DNA from: Hydrogenophaga sp.
GTDB taxonomy: Bacteria; Pseudomonadota; Gammaproteobacteria; Burkholderiales; Burkholderiaceae_C
DNA length: 64,000 bases
Assembly: GCA_016790705.1 (NCBI GenBank)
Contig: JAEUOT010000058.1
Location: 1-64,000, forward strand
Direction of reading: 5' to 3'
Of this stretch, positions 34,948-44,013 are shown one piece after another. Position numbers and translations under genes: made by a program. Under the pieces are notes generated by a model. That model was not told the DNA's origin. It was given only the letters and a program-made list of their open reading frames with translations, and made no database searches. Positions within the stretch are counted from its first letter, which is position 1. Every line of letters starts with the position of its first letter.

Positions 34948-36196
34948 TGCCGCGCTGCAGGCGCTGGCACTCTGGGCTCTTCAATTCACGCCCCGGGTCG
35001 CCGTCGCCGACGAAGCGGTGGTCATGGAGCTGGCGGCGAGCGTGCGCCTGTTCGGTGGCTGGCAGGCGTTGCGCGAGCGGGTGCAGGTCGAGGGCGCGGA
35101 GCTGGGCGTGGGCCGGACCGCCTGGGCGCCCAACAGCCTGGCGGCGCTGGCGCTGGCGCGTGCGTGTATCGATCATGGTTTCGGCCGGCCGCTGGAAGGG
35201 GTGCTCGACGCCCTACCCATGGAAACCCTCACGGCCGTCGGGCCGCACCGGCTCACGCTGGCGCACATCGGCTGCCGCACCCTGGGCGATCTGCGGCGGC
35301 TGCCCAGAGGCGGCGTGGGGCGGCGCTTTGGGCAGCACTTGCTGACCGCGCTCGACCAGCTCTACGGCCGGGCGCCGGAAGTGCATCAGTGGATCGAGCC
35401 GCCCGAACGCTTCGCGCAGCGGCTGGAGCTGATGTTCCGCGTGGACGACGCGCCGGCCCTGATGTTCGGGGCCCGCCGACTGCTGCTGTCGCTGTGCGGC
35501 TGGCTGGCCGCGCGCCACAGCGGCACCACCGCGTTCACGCTGCACTGGGCGCACGACGCCATGCGTGCCAAGTCGGCGGGCGAGGGCGGCAGTCTCACGG
35601 TGCGCACCGCCGAGCCCACGCGCCAGGTCGAACATCTTTCCCGTCTGCTGGCCGAACACCTGGCCCGGGTGGAGCTGCTGGCGCCGGTGGGCGACCTGAT
35701 GCTCACGGCCGACGCCGTGATGCCGCTCGAAGAAACAAGCGCTTCCTGGCTGCCCGACGAACACGCCGACGGCGAAGCGCTGCCGCTGGTGCTGGAACGC
35801 ATCGCCGTGCGCCTGGGACCGCAGCGCGTGCTGCGGCCGGTGTTGTGCGAAGACCACCGTCCGGAGTGGATGTGCCGCTGGCAGCCGGCCGCCGACCCCT
35901 TGCCCCGCCAGCCGGTGGCGGACACCGGCCTGCCGCAGCCCGGTTTCATCCTGCCGGCGCCGCTCAAGCTGCTGGTGCGCGGCGACCGGCCGCATTACCA
36001 GGGCGAGCTGCAGTTGCTCGCCGGCCCGCAGCGGGTGGAGGGCGGCTGGTGGGACCGCGACGAGGCGCAGGGCCAGATCCGCCATGTGGCGCGCGACTAC
36101 TGGGTGGCGCAGTCGGCGCACGCGGGCGTGTTGTGGGTGTTCCAGACGCGGCTGGGTGCGGCTCCCGCGTGGTACCTGCACGGGATGTTCGCCTGA
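34892..36196 (+). CDS. imuB: Y-family polymerase-like protein ImuB
   Basis: A 434-residue Y-family polymerase relative. ATG 34892 gives MRWSALLLPPPDDRALP, the normal ImuB opening, inside the end of imuA. Residues VVMELAASVRLFGG and the helix-hairpin-helix-like segment VGPHRLTLAHIGCRTLGDLRRLP are typical. The palm lacks the standard acidic catalytic set of DinB-type polymerases, in keeping with ImuB acting as a hub (beta-clamp and DnaE2 contacts) and not as a polymerase. It is followed 9 bp later by dnaE2. Confidence 0.9.
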   Translation: MRWSALLLPPPDDRALPTDAALQALALWALQFTPRVAVADEAVVMELAASVRLFGGWQALRERVQVEGAELGVGRTAWAPNSLAALALARACIDHGFGRPLEGVLDALPMETLTAVGPHRLTLAHIGCRTLGDLRRLPRGGVGRRFGQHLLTALDQLYGRAPEVHQWIEPPERFAQRLELMFRVDDAPALMFGARRLLLSLCGWLAARHSGTTAFTLHWAHDAMRAKSAGEGGSLTVRTAEPTRQVEHLSRLLAEHLARVELLAPVGDLMLTADAVMPLEETSASWLPDEHADGEALPLVLERIAVRLGPQRVLRPVLCEDHRPEWMCRWQPAADPLPRQPVADTGLPQPGFILPAPLKLLVRGDRPHYQGELQLLAGPQRVEGGWWDRDEAQGQIRHVARDYWVAQSAHAGVLWVFQTRLGAAPAWYLHGMFA

Positions 36197-36205
36197 GGGC
36201 CGGTC

Positions 36206-39200
36206 ATGTCCCTGCCCGACGTCGCCGAGCTGCTGTGCTGCTCCAACTTCACCTTCCTGCGTGGCGCCAGCCACCCGGGCGAGCTGGTCGCGCGCGCCCA
36301 GGCCATGGGCTACACCGCGCTGGCCGTCACCGACGAGTGCTCCATGGCGGGCATCGCGCAGGCGCACGTGGCCGCCAAGAAACACGGTCTGCCGCTGATC
36401 GTGGGCAGCCAGTTCCGTGTGCAGGCGGGTGACGGCCCGACCGGCGACTTCACCCTGCTGCTGCTGGCCACCAGCCTGCACGGCTACGGCAACCTCTGCG
36501 AACTCATCACGCGGCTGCGCCGTGCGGCCGACAAGGGCACGTACCGGCTGCGGCTGGGCGATGTGAACCCTGCGGCGCTGGCCGACTGCCTGGCCATCGC
36601 CGTGCCGCTGCGCGGCGCCACCCAGGATCAGTGCCATGCCCTCGCGCGTTGGCTGCTCGGTGCTTTCCTGGGGCGCTGCTGGCTGGGCGTGACGCAGCTG
36701 GGCCTGCTCGACGACGCCATCCACCTGCACCGCCTGCGCGAGGCCGGCGCGCTCACGGCCGTGCCGCTGGTGGCGGTGGGCGACGTGCACATGCACGTGC
36801 GCTCGCGCAAGCCGCTGCAGGACGTGCTCACCGCCATCCGCATCGGCCGGCCGCTGACGGCCTGCGGCTTCGCGCTCGCACCCAACGCCGAGCAGCACCT
36901 GCGCACCCGCGTGCGGCTGTCGCAGAGCTTTGCGCCCGATCTGCTGGCCGAGACCCTGCGCATCGCCGAACGCTGCACCCAATGGTCGCTGGACGAGTTG
37001 CGCTACCAGTACCCGGCCGAGGTGGTGCCGCCGGGGCGCACACCGGCGCAGCATCTGCGCGATCTCACCGAAGCCGGCGCCGCCGCCCACTGGCCAGCGG
37101 GCGTGGCGCCCAAGGTGCGCGCGCAGATCGAACACGAACTCGCGCTCATCACCGAGCTGGGCTACGAGCACTACTTCCTCACCGTGCACGACATCGTGGC
37201 CTTCGCACGCAGCAAGGACATCCTCTGCCAGGGTCGCGGCTCGGCGGCCAACAGCGCGGTCTGCTACTGCCTGGGCGTGACGGCGGTGGACCCGGCGCGC
37301 TCCTCGCTGCTGTTCGAGCGCTTCCTCTCCAAAGAACGCAACGAGCCGCCCGACATCGACGTCGACTTCGAGCACGAGCGGCGGGAAGAGGTGATCCAGT
37401 ACCTCTACCAAAAGTACGGGCGCGACCGCGCCGCGCTGACGGCCACCGTCATCCGCTACCGACCGCGCAGCACGGTGCGCGACGTCGGCAAGGCCCTGGG
37501 CTTTGACGAGGCCCTGCTGGAGCGGCTGGCGCGCGATCACCGCTGGTGGGACGAAGACGGCCTGGCCGATGAGCGCTTGCGCGAAGCCGGGCTGGACCCG
37601 GACAGCCTGGCCGCGCGCCAGTTCGTCACCCTGGTCAAGCAACTGCTGGGCTTCCCGCGCCACCTCTCGCAACACACCGGCGGCTTCGTGCTGACCAGCG
37701 GGCCGCTGGCGCGGTTGGTGCCGATCGAAAACGCGTCCATGCCCGACCGCACGGTGATCCAGTGGGACAAGGACGACCTCGACGCCATGGGCCTGCTCAA
37801 GGTCGACGTGCTGGCGCTGGGCATGCTGACCGCCATCCGCAAGTCGCTGGACTTCATCGGCCGGCGGCGCGGCCGGCCGATGCCCATCCACACCATTCCC
37901 GACAAGGACGAAGCCACCTTCGACATGATCTGCGCCGCCGACACCGTGGGCGTGTTTCAGATCGAGAGCCGCGCGCAGATGGCCATGCTGCCGCGCCTGC
38001 GGCCACGCACCTTCTACGACCTGGTGGTCGAGGTCGCGCTGGTGCGGCCCGGCCCGATCCAGGGCGGGGCGGTGCACCCCTACTTGCGGCGGCGCCAGGG
38101 CAAGGAGCCCATCGACTACCCCAAGGGGCTGGAGGCGGCGCTGGAGCGCACGCTGGGCGTGCCGGTGTTCCAGGAACAGTGCATGCAGATCGCCATGATC
38201 GCGGCGGACTTCACGCCCGGCGAGGCCGACGGCCTGCGCCGCGCCATGGGCGCGTGGCGGCGCAACGGCGGCCTGGGCGCCTACGAACACCGGCTCATCG
38301 ACGGCATGACACGCAACGGCTACCCGCTCGACTTCGCGCAGCGTGTGGTCGAGCAGGTCAAGGGCTTCTCCAGCTACGGCTTCCCCGAAAGCCACGCGGT
38401 CAGCTTCGCACTGCTGGTCTACGACAGCTGCTGGATCAAGCGCCACCACCCGGCCGAGTTCCTGGCCGCCATGCTCAACAGCCAGCCGCTGGGCTTCTAC
38501 AGCCCCAGCCAACTGGTGCAGGACGCGCAGCGCCACGGTGTGGTGGTGCGCCCGGTCGATGTGGTCCACAGCGACTGGGACTGCACGCTGGAAGACATGC
38601 CGCCGCCTGAAGCGCCCGGCCAGCCGGTGGTGCGGCTGGGGCTGCGGCTGGTCAGCGGCTTGTCAAAAGAGGAAGCACGACGCATCAGCACCGTCCGCGC
38701 CGAATACCCGTTCGCTAGCACCGAAGACCTCGCGTTGCGCGCGCAACTCGATCGCCAGGCCCTGCAGCAACTGGCCGCCGCCGACGCGTTGCAAAGCCTG
38801 GCCGGCCACCGCCGCCAGCAGGTCTGGGACGCTGCTGCGCTGCAGACCGCGCCGGTGCTGCTGCGACGCGCCCCGGTCAACGAAGCGGCACTGGCGCTCG
38901 ACGAAGCGCCCGAAGGCGAAGCCATCGTCTGGGACTACACGTCCACCGGCCTGACCCTGCGCCGCCACCCGCTGGCCCTGCTGCGTGAGCGGCTGCAAAA
39001 GCGCCGCTTCATGACCGCCGAACAATTGCTGGACACGCCCGATGGCCGCCTGGTGCGGGCCTGCGGCATCGTCACCTGCCGCCAGCAGCCGGGCACCTCG
39101 CAGGGCGTGGTCTTCGTGACGCTGGAGGACGAGACCGGCACGGTGCAGGTCATTGTCTGGCGCGCGCTGCGCGAACGCCAGCGCGCCGAGCTCACCGGCT

Positions 39201-39328
39201 CACGCCTGATGGGCGTGCACGGTGTCTGGCAGCGCGACGGCCAGGTCTGCAACCTGATCGCCGGCCGCCTGGAAAACCTCAACCCGCTGCTGGGCCGGCT
39301 GGCGCCGGAGAGCCGGGACTTTCATTGA
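36206..39328 (+). CDS. dnaE2: Error-prone DNA polymerase DnaE2 (ImuC)
   Basis: A 1040-residue C-family polymerase. The N-terminal PHP domain opens with SNFTFLRGASHPGELV. The palm has QGRGSAANSAVCYCLG and the catalytic PDIDVDFE with D383, D385 and D387. A C-terminal OB fold is present near 950-1010. It copies past lesions during the SOS response together with ImuA/ImuB. The C-terminus lacks the tau-binding tail of replicative DnaE, as expected for DnaE2. Its last 50 bp overlap the convergent Crp/Fnr gene. Confidence 0.96.
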   Translation: MSLPDVAELLCCSNFTFLRGASHPGELVARAQAMGYTALAVTDECSMAGIAQAHVAAKKHGLPLIVGSQFRVQAGDGPTGDFTLLLLATSLHGYGNLCELITRLRRAADKGTYRLRLGDVNPAALADCLAIAVPLRGATQDQCHALARWLLGAFLGRCWLGVTQLGLLDDAIHLHRLREAGALTAVPLVAVGDVHMHVRSRKPLQDVLTAIRIGRPLTACGFALAPNAEQHLRTRVRLSQSFAPDLLAETLRIAERCTQWSLDELRYQYPAEVVPPGRTPAQHLRDLTEAGAAAHWPAGVAPKVRAQIEHELALITELGYEHYFLTVHDIVAFARSKDILCQGRGSAANSAVCYCLGVTAVDPARSSLLFERFLSKERNEPPDIDVDFEHERREEVIQYLYQKYGRDRAALTATVIRYRPRSTVRDVGKALGFDEALLERLARDHRWWDEDGLADERLREAGLDPDSLAARQFVTLVKQLLGFPRHLSQHTGGFVLTSGPLARLVPIENASMPDRTVIQWDKDDLDAMGLLKVDVLALGMLTAIRKSLDFIGRRRGRPMPIHTIPDKDEATFDMICAADTVGVFQIESRAQMAMLPRLRPRTFYDLVVEVALVRPGPIQGGAVHPYLRRRQGKEPIDYPKGLEAALERTLGVPVFQEQCMQIAMIAADFTPGEADGLRRAMGAWRRNGGLGAYEHRLIDGMTRNGYPLDFAQRVVEQVKGFSSYGFPESHAVSFALLVYDSCWIKRHHPAEFLAAMLNSQPLGFYSPSQLVQDAQRHGVVVRPVDVVHSDWDCTLEDMPPPEAPGQPVVRLGLRLVSGLSKEEARRISTVRAEYPFASTEDLALRAQLDRQALQQLAAADALQSLAGHRRQQVWDAAALQTAPVLLRRAPVNEAALALDEAPEGEAIVWDYTSTGLTLRRHPLALLRERLQKRRFMTAEQLLDTPDGRLVRACGIVTCRQQPGTSQGVVFVTLEDETGTVQVIVWRALRERQRAELTGSRLMGVHGVWQRDGQVCNLIAGRLENLNPLLGRLAPESRDFH

Positions 39329-40001
39329 GTGCGTCCAGCAGCTCGATCTCGCCGTAGTGCAGCCGCAGCCGACCGCTGGCTTCCAGCGCCTTGAGGGCCT
39401 TGTTGATGCTCTGGCGGCTCACGCCCAGCATCTGGGCGAGCACTTCCTGCGCCAGACGGATGCGCCGGCGCGGCGCGTCGCGGCTGCCGTAGCCCTGGGC
39501 CACCAGTTGCAGGCGGCGCCAGACGCGCTCCTCCAGCGGCAGTTGCCCCAGTTCCTCGATGGCGACGAAGATCACCCGCAGCTTGCGGCAGGCCAGCTTG
39601 CCCAGTTCGCGCCACAGCGCCGGGTGCGCATCAAGCCAGGTCAGCAACGCCTCGCGCGGCACCACCAGCACCTGCGACGGCGTGTCGGCCACGGCGTCGT
39701 GGGTTCGCGGCAGACCGTCGATCAGCGAGATTTCGCCAAACCACTGGTAGGGCTCCAGGTAGGCAAGCAGGGCGCTGTCACCCTCGGCGTTGAGCGAGCC
39801 GATGCGCAGCGCACCGGCCACGACACAGCACAGGCCTTCGGCCTCGCCGCCGCGTGCAAACAGCGACTCGCCGGTGGCGAGCTTGCGCATCCGGCCCAGG
39901 CGCAGCAGCTCGTCGCGCAGTGCCGGGTCGCAGCGGCCGAACCATTCGTCGCTGGACAGGGCAGCGTGCAGACCGGGTGGAACGGGGGTGGAGGGGGACA
40001 T
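39279..40001 (-). CDS. Crp/Fnr family transcriptional regulator
   Basis: A 240-residue regulator. The cyclic-nucleotide-type beta barrel covers about 15-135 (YQWFGEISLIDGLPRTHDAVAD is the phosphate-cassette position, with Glu but no clear Arg, so cAMP binding is doubtful). The C-terminal winged helix is RIRLAQEVLAQMLGVSRQSINKALKAL at about 185-211 (cited as LAQMLGVSRQSINKALKAL). ATG 40001 is the only good start. Its promoter region is shared with the divergent DUF962 gene, which is its most likely target. The gene tail overlaps dnaE2 by 50 bp on the opposite strand. Confidence 0.88.
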   Translation of the reverse strand: MSPSTPVPPGLHAALSSDEWFGRCDPALRDELLRLGRMRKLATGESLFARGGEAEGLCCVVAGALRIGSLNAEGDSALLAYLEPYQWFGEISLIDGLPRTHDAVADTPSQVLVVPREALLTWLDAHPALWRELGKLACRKLRVIFVAIEELGQLPLEERVWRRLQLVAQGYGSRDAPRRRIRLAQEVLAQMLGVSRQSINKALKALEASGRLRLHYGEIELLDALNESPGSPAPAGPAAG

Positions 40002-40091
40002 GGCGGCGGGCTTTGTCGAAATTTTGACAGACGCATCCGTGCGTCGCGGCGATCCTTGTCGCTTCACGGAAGACCACAACAAGGAGACAAC

Positions 40092-40628
40092 ATGGACCTG
40101 GCCACCCGCCAACTGATCGAGTACGCACGCTACCACCGCGACCCGCGCAACATCGCCACCCACTTCGTCGGCATTCCGCTGATCGCTTTCGGCATCGCGG
40201 CCATGCTGGCGCGGGTGCCGCTCGATGGTGTCGGCGTGCAGTTGCCCGGTGTCCACTGGCTGGTCTGGGCCCTGACCGGCGTCTGGTATCTGCGTCAGGG
40301 ACGCTGGTCGCTCACGGTGCCGACCGTGGCCGTGCTGGCGGCGCTGGTGGCACTGGCCCATCCCCTGGGCGAGGCGCCGACGGCGGTCTGGCTGGCCGGC
40401 GGGCTGGGCAGTTTTGTCGTCGGCTGGGTGTTCCAGGCGGTGGGGCATGTGTGGGAAGGCCGCAAGCCGGCGTTCTTCGACGATCTGCGCGGCCTGCTGG
40501 TCGGCCCGATGTTTGTGCTGGTCGAAGTCCTGATGGCCTGTGGCCTGCAGCCGGGTGTGCGCCAGACCATCGAGAACGCCGCCGGTCCGGTGCGCCGACG
40601 CGCCGTGCGTCCGGCGGGTCACCCATGA
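40092..40628 (+). CDS. Mpo1-like (DUF962) membrane protein
   Basis: A 178-residue protein with four to five hydrophobic helices. The N-terminal YARYHRDPRNIATHFVGIPLI and the later QAVGHVWEGRKPAFFDDLRGLLVGPMF (cited as GHVWEGRKPAFFDDLRGLL) are the conserved His-containing motifs of the DUF962/Mpo1 family. The yeast member is a 2-hydroxy fatty acid dioxygenase, so a lipid alpha-oxidation role is possible but not shown for bacteria. ATG 40092 has AAGGAG six bases upstream. It overlaps panE by 4 bp (ATGA), so the two are one operon. Confidence 0.85.
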   Translation: MDLATRQLIEYARYHRDPRNIATHFVGIPLIAFGIAAMLARVPLDGVGVQLPGVHWLVWALTGVWYLRQGRWSLTVPTVAVLAALVALAHPLGEAPTAVWLAGGLGSFVVGWVFQAVGHVWEGRKPAFFDDLRGLLVGPMFVLVEVLMACGLQPGVRQTIENAAGPVRRRAVRPAGHP

Positions 40629-41623
40629 CGGTGCCGCAGGACGCCGCCGAGACCGCAGGGCCGGTGCTTGTGATGGGCGCCGGACTGATCGGCTGCTACT
40701 TGGGTGGCCGTCTGCACGCGGCCGGCGTGAGTGTGGACTTCGTGGGCCGGCCGTCGGTGCTGCAGGAGCTGGCGGCGCATGGTCTGCACCTGACCGACCT
40801 CACGGGTGGCATGTGGCGCGTGCCCGCGTCCGAACTGCGGCTGCACGAGGACGTTCCCGCAGGCATTCGACCCGCGCTGGTGCTCCTGTGTGTGAAACGG
40901 CCGGCGTTGGCTCAGACCCTGCAACGGTTGGCCCAGACGCTGCCCCGGGAAACGCCGGTGCTGTGCTGGCAGAACGGTCTGTTCCCGATTGACGCGGCCA
41001 CACTGGCTTCGCCGCAGTTGCATCTGCTGCCGGCCATGGTGCCGTTCAACGTGATGCGGCGCGGGCCGGGGCACTTTCACCAGGCCACCGCCGGTCAGCT
41101 CGCGGCCCAGAGCGCCGCCTGTCTGGCGCCGTGGCAGGCCGTGTTCCAGCGGGCCGGTCTCTCGCTCGGGCTGCACGCCGACATGCGGCCGGTGCAGTGG
41201 GGCAAGCTGCTGCTCAACCTCAACAACCCGGTCAATGCGCTTTCGGGCTTGCCGCTGAAGGCTCAACTGCTCGACGCCACCCACCGGCGCCGCTATGCGG
41301 ACCTGGTGACCGAGGCGCTGGCGCTGCTGCGCCAGGCCCACATCGAGCCGTACCGCGTGACGCCGCTGGAGTGGGACCGCTTCCTGCGCGTGCTGCGCCT
41401 GCCGACGCCGCTGTTCCGCCTGATCGCCTTTCGCATGCTGCGCATGGACGCGCACGCGCGCTCCAGCATGGCCGAAGACCTGGCGGCGGGACGCCAGACC
41501 GAGATCGACGATCTGTGTGGCGAGGTGGTGCGGCTGGCCCGTTCGCTGGGGACACAGGCGCCATTGAATGCCGCAATGGTCGACGCCATCCACCGGCTGC
41601 AGAACGCCGGAAGAACTGTCTGA
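40625..41623 (+). CDS. panE: 2-dehydropantoate 2-reductase family protein
   Basis: A 332-residue NADPH-dependent reductase of the PanE/ApbA family (ketopantoate to pantoate in CoA synthesis). The Rossmann motif GAGLIGCYLGGRL lies at about 17-29, CVKRPAL and QNGLFP in the middle, and the catalytic-Lys region QWGKLLLNLNNPVNALSG at about 194-211. The C-terminal domain is complete. Several paralogues usually exist in Burkholderiales, so the pantothenate role is probable but not certain. It is translationally coupled to the DUF962 gene. Confidence 0.85.
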   Translation: MTVPQDAAETAGPVLVMGAGLIGCYLGGRLHAAGVSVDFVGRPSVLQELAAHGLHLTDLTGGMWRVPASELRLHEDVPAGIRPALVLLCVKRPALAQTLQRLAQTLPRETPVLCWQNGLFPIDAATLASPQLHLLPAMVPFNVMRRGPGHFHQATAGQLAAQSAACLAPWQAVFQRAGLSLGLHADMRPVQWGKLLLNLNNPVNALSGLPLKAQLLDATHRRRYADLVTEALALLRQAHIEPYRVTPLEWDRFLRVLRLPTPLFRLIAFRMLRMDAHARSSMAEDLAAGRQTEIDDLCGEVVRLARSLGTQAPLNAAMVDAIHRLQNAGRTV

Positions 41624-41639
41624 TGCATCGAATGGCGGA

Positions 41640-42107
41640 TCAGCCGCCCAGCAACTGCTCCGTGATGAAGCGCCAGTGGGCTTCGCTCACCGGCGTGATC
41701 GACAGCCGGCTGCCACGCTGCAGCACGATCATCTCCGCCAGCTCGGGGGTTGTGCGCAGCTCGGGCAGGCCGACCAGCCGCGTTTTCTTCAGCGCCTGCA
41801 CGTCCCGCAACAGCCAGCGCGGCGCATCGGCCTTGGACTTCGGATCGAAGTAGGGTGAGGCCGGGTCGAACTGGGTCGGGTCCGGACGGATGTCCGAGGC
41901 CACGCGCGCGAGGCCCACGATGCCCGGCTCGGCACAGCTGGAGTGGTAGAACAGCACGCCGTCGCCGATCTGCATCGCGTCGCGCATGAAGTTGCGGGCC
42001 TGGTAGTTGCGCACGCCGGTCCAGGGCACCGACGCGCCGGGCGCGGCCAGCGCGTCGTCGATCGAGCACTCTTCGGGCTCGGATTTCATCAGCCAGTACT
42101 GGGTCAT
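41640..42107 (-). CDS. EVE domain-containing protein
   Basis: A 155-residue EVE/thymocyte-nuclear-protein-1-like domain. It has YWLMKSEPEECSIDD at the N-terminus, the VRNYQARNFMR aromatic pocket segment, DGVLFYHSS, and EPGIVGLARVAS. EVE domains are PUA-like readers thought to bind modified bases. It is convergent with panE (16 bp apart) and divergent from the MFS gene. Confidence 0.93.
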   Translation of the reverse strand: MTQYWLMKSEPEECSIDDALAAPGASVPWTGVRNYQARNFMRDAMQIGDGVLFYHSSCAEPGIVGLARVASDIRPDPTQFDPASPYFDPKSKADAPRWLLRDVQALKKTRLVGLPELRTTPELAEMIVLQRGSRLSITPVSEAHWRFITEQLLGG

Positions 42108-42180
42108 GGCGCGATCTTAGCGAGGGGTATCGCGCCGCGGACAAGGCCTGTCAGCGAATCGCGTTAGCCTCGGGGTCTTC

Positions 42181-43380
42181 ATGACCGCCACCAACTCCCG
42201 CCCCGCTCCGCATGGCCTCCTGATCGCCAACCTGCTGGCCCAGCTCGCCTTCGGCCTGCTCGCGATGACCATCTGTCTGCCCTCGATGCAGGAGTGGGGC
42301 GCGATCTTCGGCAGTTCGCAGGCGGCGGTGCAACTGAGCTTCAGCGGCTACGTCGTCACCTACGGTTCGCTGCAGCTGCTTTACGGTCCGCTGTCGGACC
42401 GGCTGGGCCGCAAGCGCGTGCTGCTGTTCGGCCTGTCGGTCTCGTTCACCGGTTCGGTGCTGGCCGCGCTGGCGCCCAGCCTGCCGCTGCTGGTGGCCGC
42501 GCGCGTCCTGCAGGGCGCGGGTGCGGCCGCGGGCATGGTGGTCGGTCGCGCCATGGTGCAGGACCTCTTCACGGGGCCGGAGCGCACGCGGGTGATGGCT
42601 TACGTTGGCATGGCGATGGGCCTGTGTCCGCCGCTGGCGACCATCGTCGGTGGTCAGTTGCACGTGCGCCTCGGATGGCAGGCCAATTTCGTAGTGATGG
42701 CCGTGCTGGCGGCGGGGCTGTTCGTGGCGGCCTGGCGCGGGCTGCCCGACCACCCGCCGTCGACCACCGCGCAGCCGCACTGGCTCACGGCCATGCTCGG
42801 GTCCTACGCGAGGCTGGCGCGCGAACCGTCGTTCCTGCTGCACGTGGCGATCCTGGCGATGACCACGGCGACCTTCTACGCCTTCCTCGGCGGCGCGCCC
42901 ATCGTGCTGGGCAGCTACGGTGTCCGGCCCGACGGCATCGGCTTCTACATCATGTGCGTGCCCGGCTCGTACATCGTGGGCAACTTCCTGGCCGCGCGGC
43001 TGGCGATGGGCACCGGTCCGGTGCCCATGATGCGCTGGGGCCAGGCGCTGACGCTGGGTGGCATCGTGCTGATGCTGGCGCTGGCCTTCGCGGGCTGGCG
43101 CTCGCCGCTGGCGTTTGCACTGCCGCTGACGCTGCTGGGCGTGGGGCATGGCCTGCTGGTGCCGCCGGCGCTGGCGGGCACGGTCGGGCTGGTGCCCGCG
43201 CTCGCCGGATCGGCCGCAGCGGTGGCCGGCCTGTCGCAGCAGCTCACCGGCGCGGTCGGCGGATTTGCCGTCGGCCTGTTCCCGCACCATGGCGCCGGCA
43301 ACCTGGGCTGGCTCATGCTGGGCTTCGCGCTGGCCGGGGCGATGGCGCAGTGGGTGTTGCACCGCCAGCCCCGGCACTGA
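42181..43380 (+). CDS. MFS transporter, Bcr/CflA drug-efflux family
   Basis: A 399-residue inner-membrane protein with about twelve hydrophobic helices. The loop 2-3 motif GPLSDRLGRKRVLL and the ARVLQGAGAAAGMVVGRAMVQD segment in helix 5 (cited as LQGAGAAAGMVVGRAMVQD) place it in the DHA1 Bcr/CflA group of proton-coupled drug exporters. The substrate is unknown. It is a single gene divergent from the EVE gene. Confidence 0.92.
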   Translation: MTATNSRPAPHGLLIANLLAQLAFGLLAMTICLPSMQEWGAIFGSSQAAVQLSFSGYVVTYGSLQLLYGPLSDRLGRKRVLLFGLSVSFTGSVLAALAPSLPLLVAARVLQGAGAAAGMVVGRAMVQDLFTGPERTRVMAYVGMAMGLCPPLATIVGGQLHVRLGWQANFVVMAVLAAGLFVAAWRGLPDHPPSTTAQPHWLTAMLGSYARLAREPSFLLHVAILAMTTATFYAFLGGAPIVLGSYGVRPDGIGFYIMCVPGSYIVGNFLAARLAMGTGPVPMMRWGQALTLGGIVLMLALAFAGWRSPLAFALPLTLLGVGHGLLVPPALAGTVGLVPALAGSAAAVAGLSQQLTGAVGGFAVGLFPHHGAGNLGWLMLGFALAGAMAQWVLHRQPRH

Positions 43381-43451
43381 CACCGGCGACAGCCGGACGC
43401 CGGCCCATCGGGGAAAATCACCGGCTTTCGTCCCATTTGCCGAGGTCCGTC

Positions 43452-44009
43452 TTGCCGTTGCCACCGCCCGCCCCCCGCACCCCGATGCACACCCGCCGTG
43501 TCGAGTACCGCGGCTTTCACCGCGAGGACGGCCTGTGGGACATCGAGGGCGAGATGCTCGACACCAAGCCACACGCCTTCGAGATCGAGGGGGAAGGCGA
43601 GTGGGCGCCGAACGAGCCGATCCACCAGATGAGCATCCGCGTGACCGTTGACGAGGCCATGGTGATCCGGGATGTGGCGGTCTGCATGGACGCGCATCCC
43701 CACGACCCATGCCCGCAGGCCATGCCACCCATGCAGGGGCTGATCGGCGAGACCTTGGGCAAGGGCTGGCGCAAGACCATCGAGCGCCACCTCGGCGGCA
43801 CGGTCGGCTGCACCCACCTGCGCGAGTTGCTCTTCAACCTCGCGACGGCCGCTTTCCAGACACGCTCGTCATCGTTTGCGCCTGCGGGCGATGGCCGGCC
43901 GCCGATGCACCTGGGACAGTGCAAGGCCTGGGCCTTCGACGGGCCCGTGGTCGAGAAGGTCTACCCGATGTTCTTCCGCTGGCAGCCGCCGGCCCGGCCG
44001 GCCGCCTGA
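43452..44009 (+). CDS. DUF2889 family protein
   Basis: About 185 residues of the DUF2889 family, function unknown. The conserved opening HTRRVEYRGFHREDGLWDIEG, read as RRVEYRGFHREDGLWDIEG, and the CTHLRELLFNLATAAFQT motif are clear. The start is most likely TTG 43452 with GAGG about six bases upstream, giving (M)PLPPPAPRTPMHTRR; ATG 43484 would be out of frame with this TTG start only if miscounted, and an internal ATG (MHTRR) at 43485 is the alternative. It lies 4 bp before the NUDIX gene, so the two are cotranscribed. Confidence 0.82.
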   Translation: MPLPPPAPRTPMHTRRVEYRGFHREDGLWDIEGEMLDTKPHAFEIEGEGEWAPNEPIHQMSIRVTVDEAMVIRDVAVCMDAHPHDPCPQAMPPMQGLIGETLGKGWRKTIERHLGGTVGCTHLRELLFNLATAAFQTRSSSFAPAGDGRPPMHLGQCKAWAFDGPVVEKVYPMFFRWQPPARPAA

Positions 44010-44013
44010 GACC

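Noticed and set aside
35213-38569. An 1100-codon minus-strand frame opposite imuB and dnaE2
   Set aside because: It is the antisense shadow of DnaE2; no recognised motif and no ribosome site.
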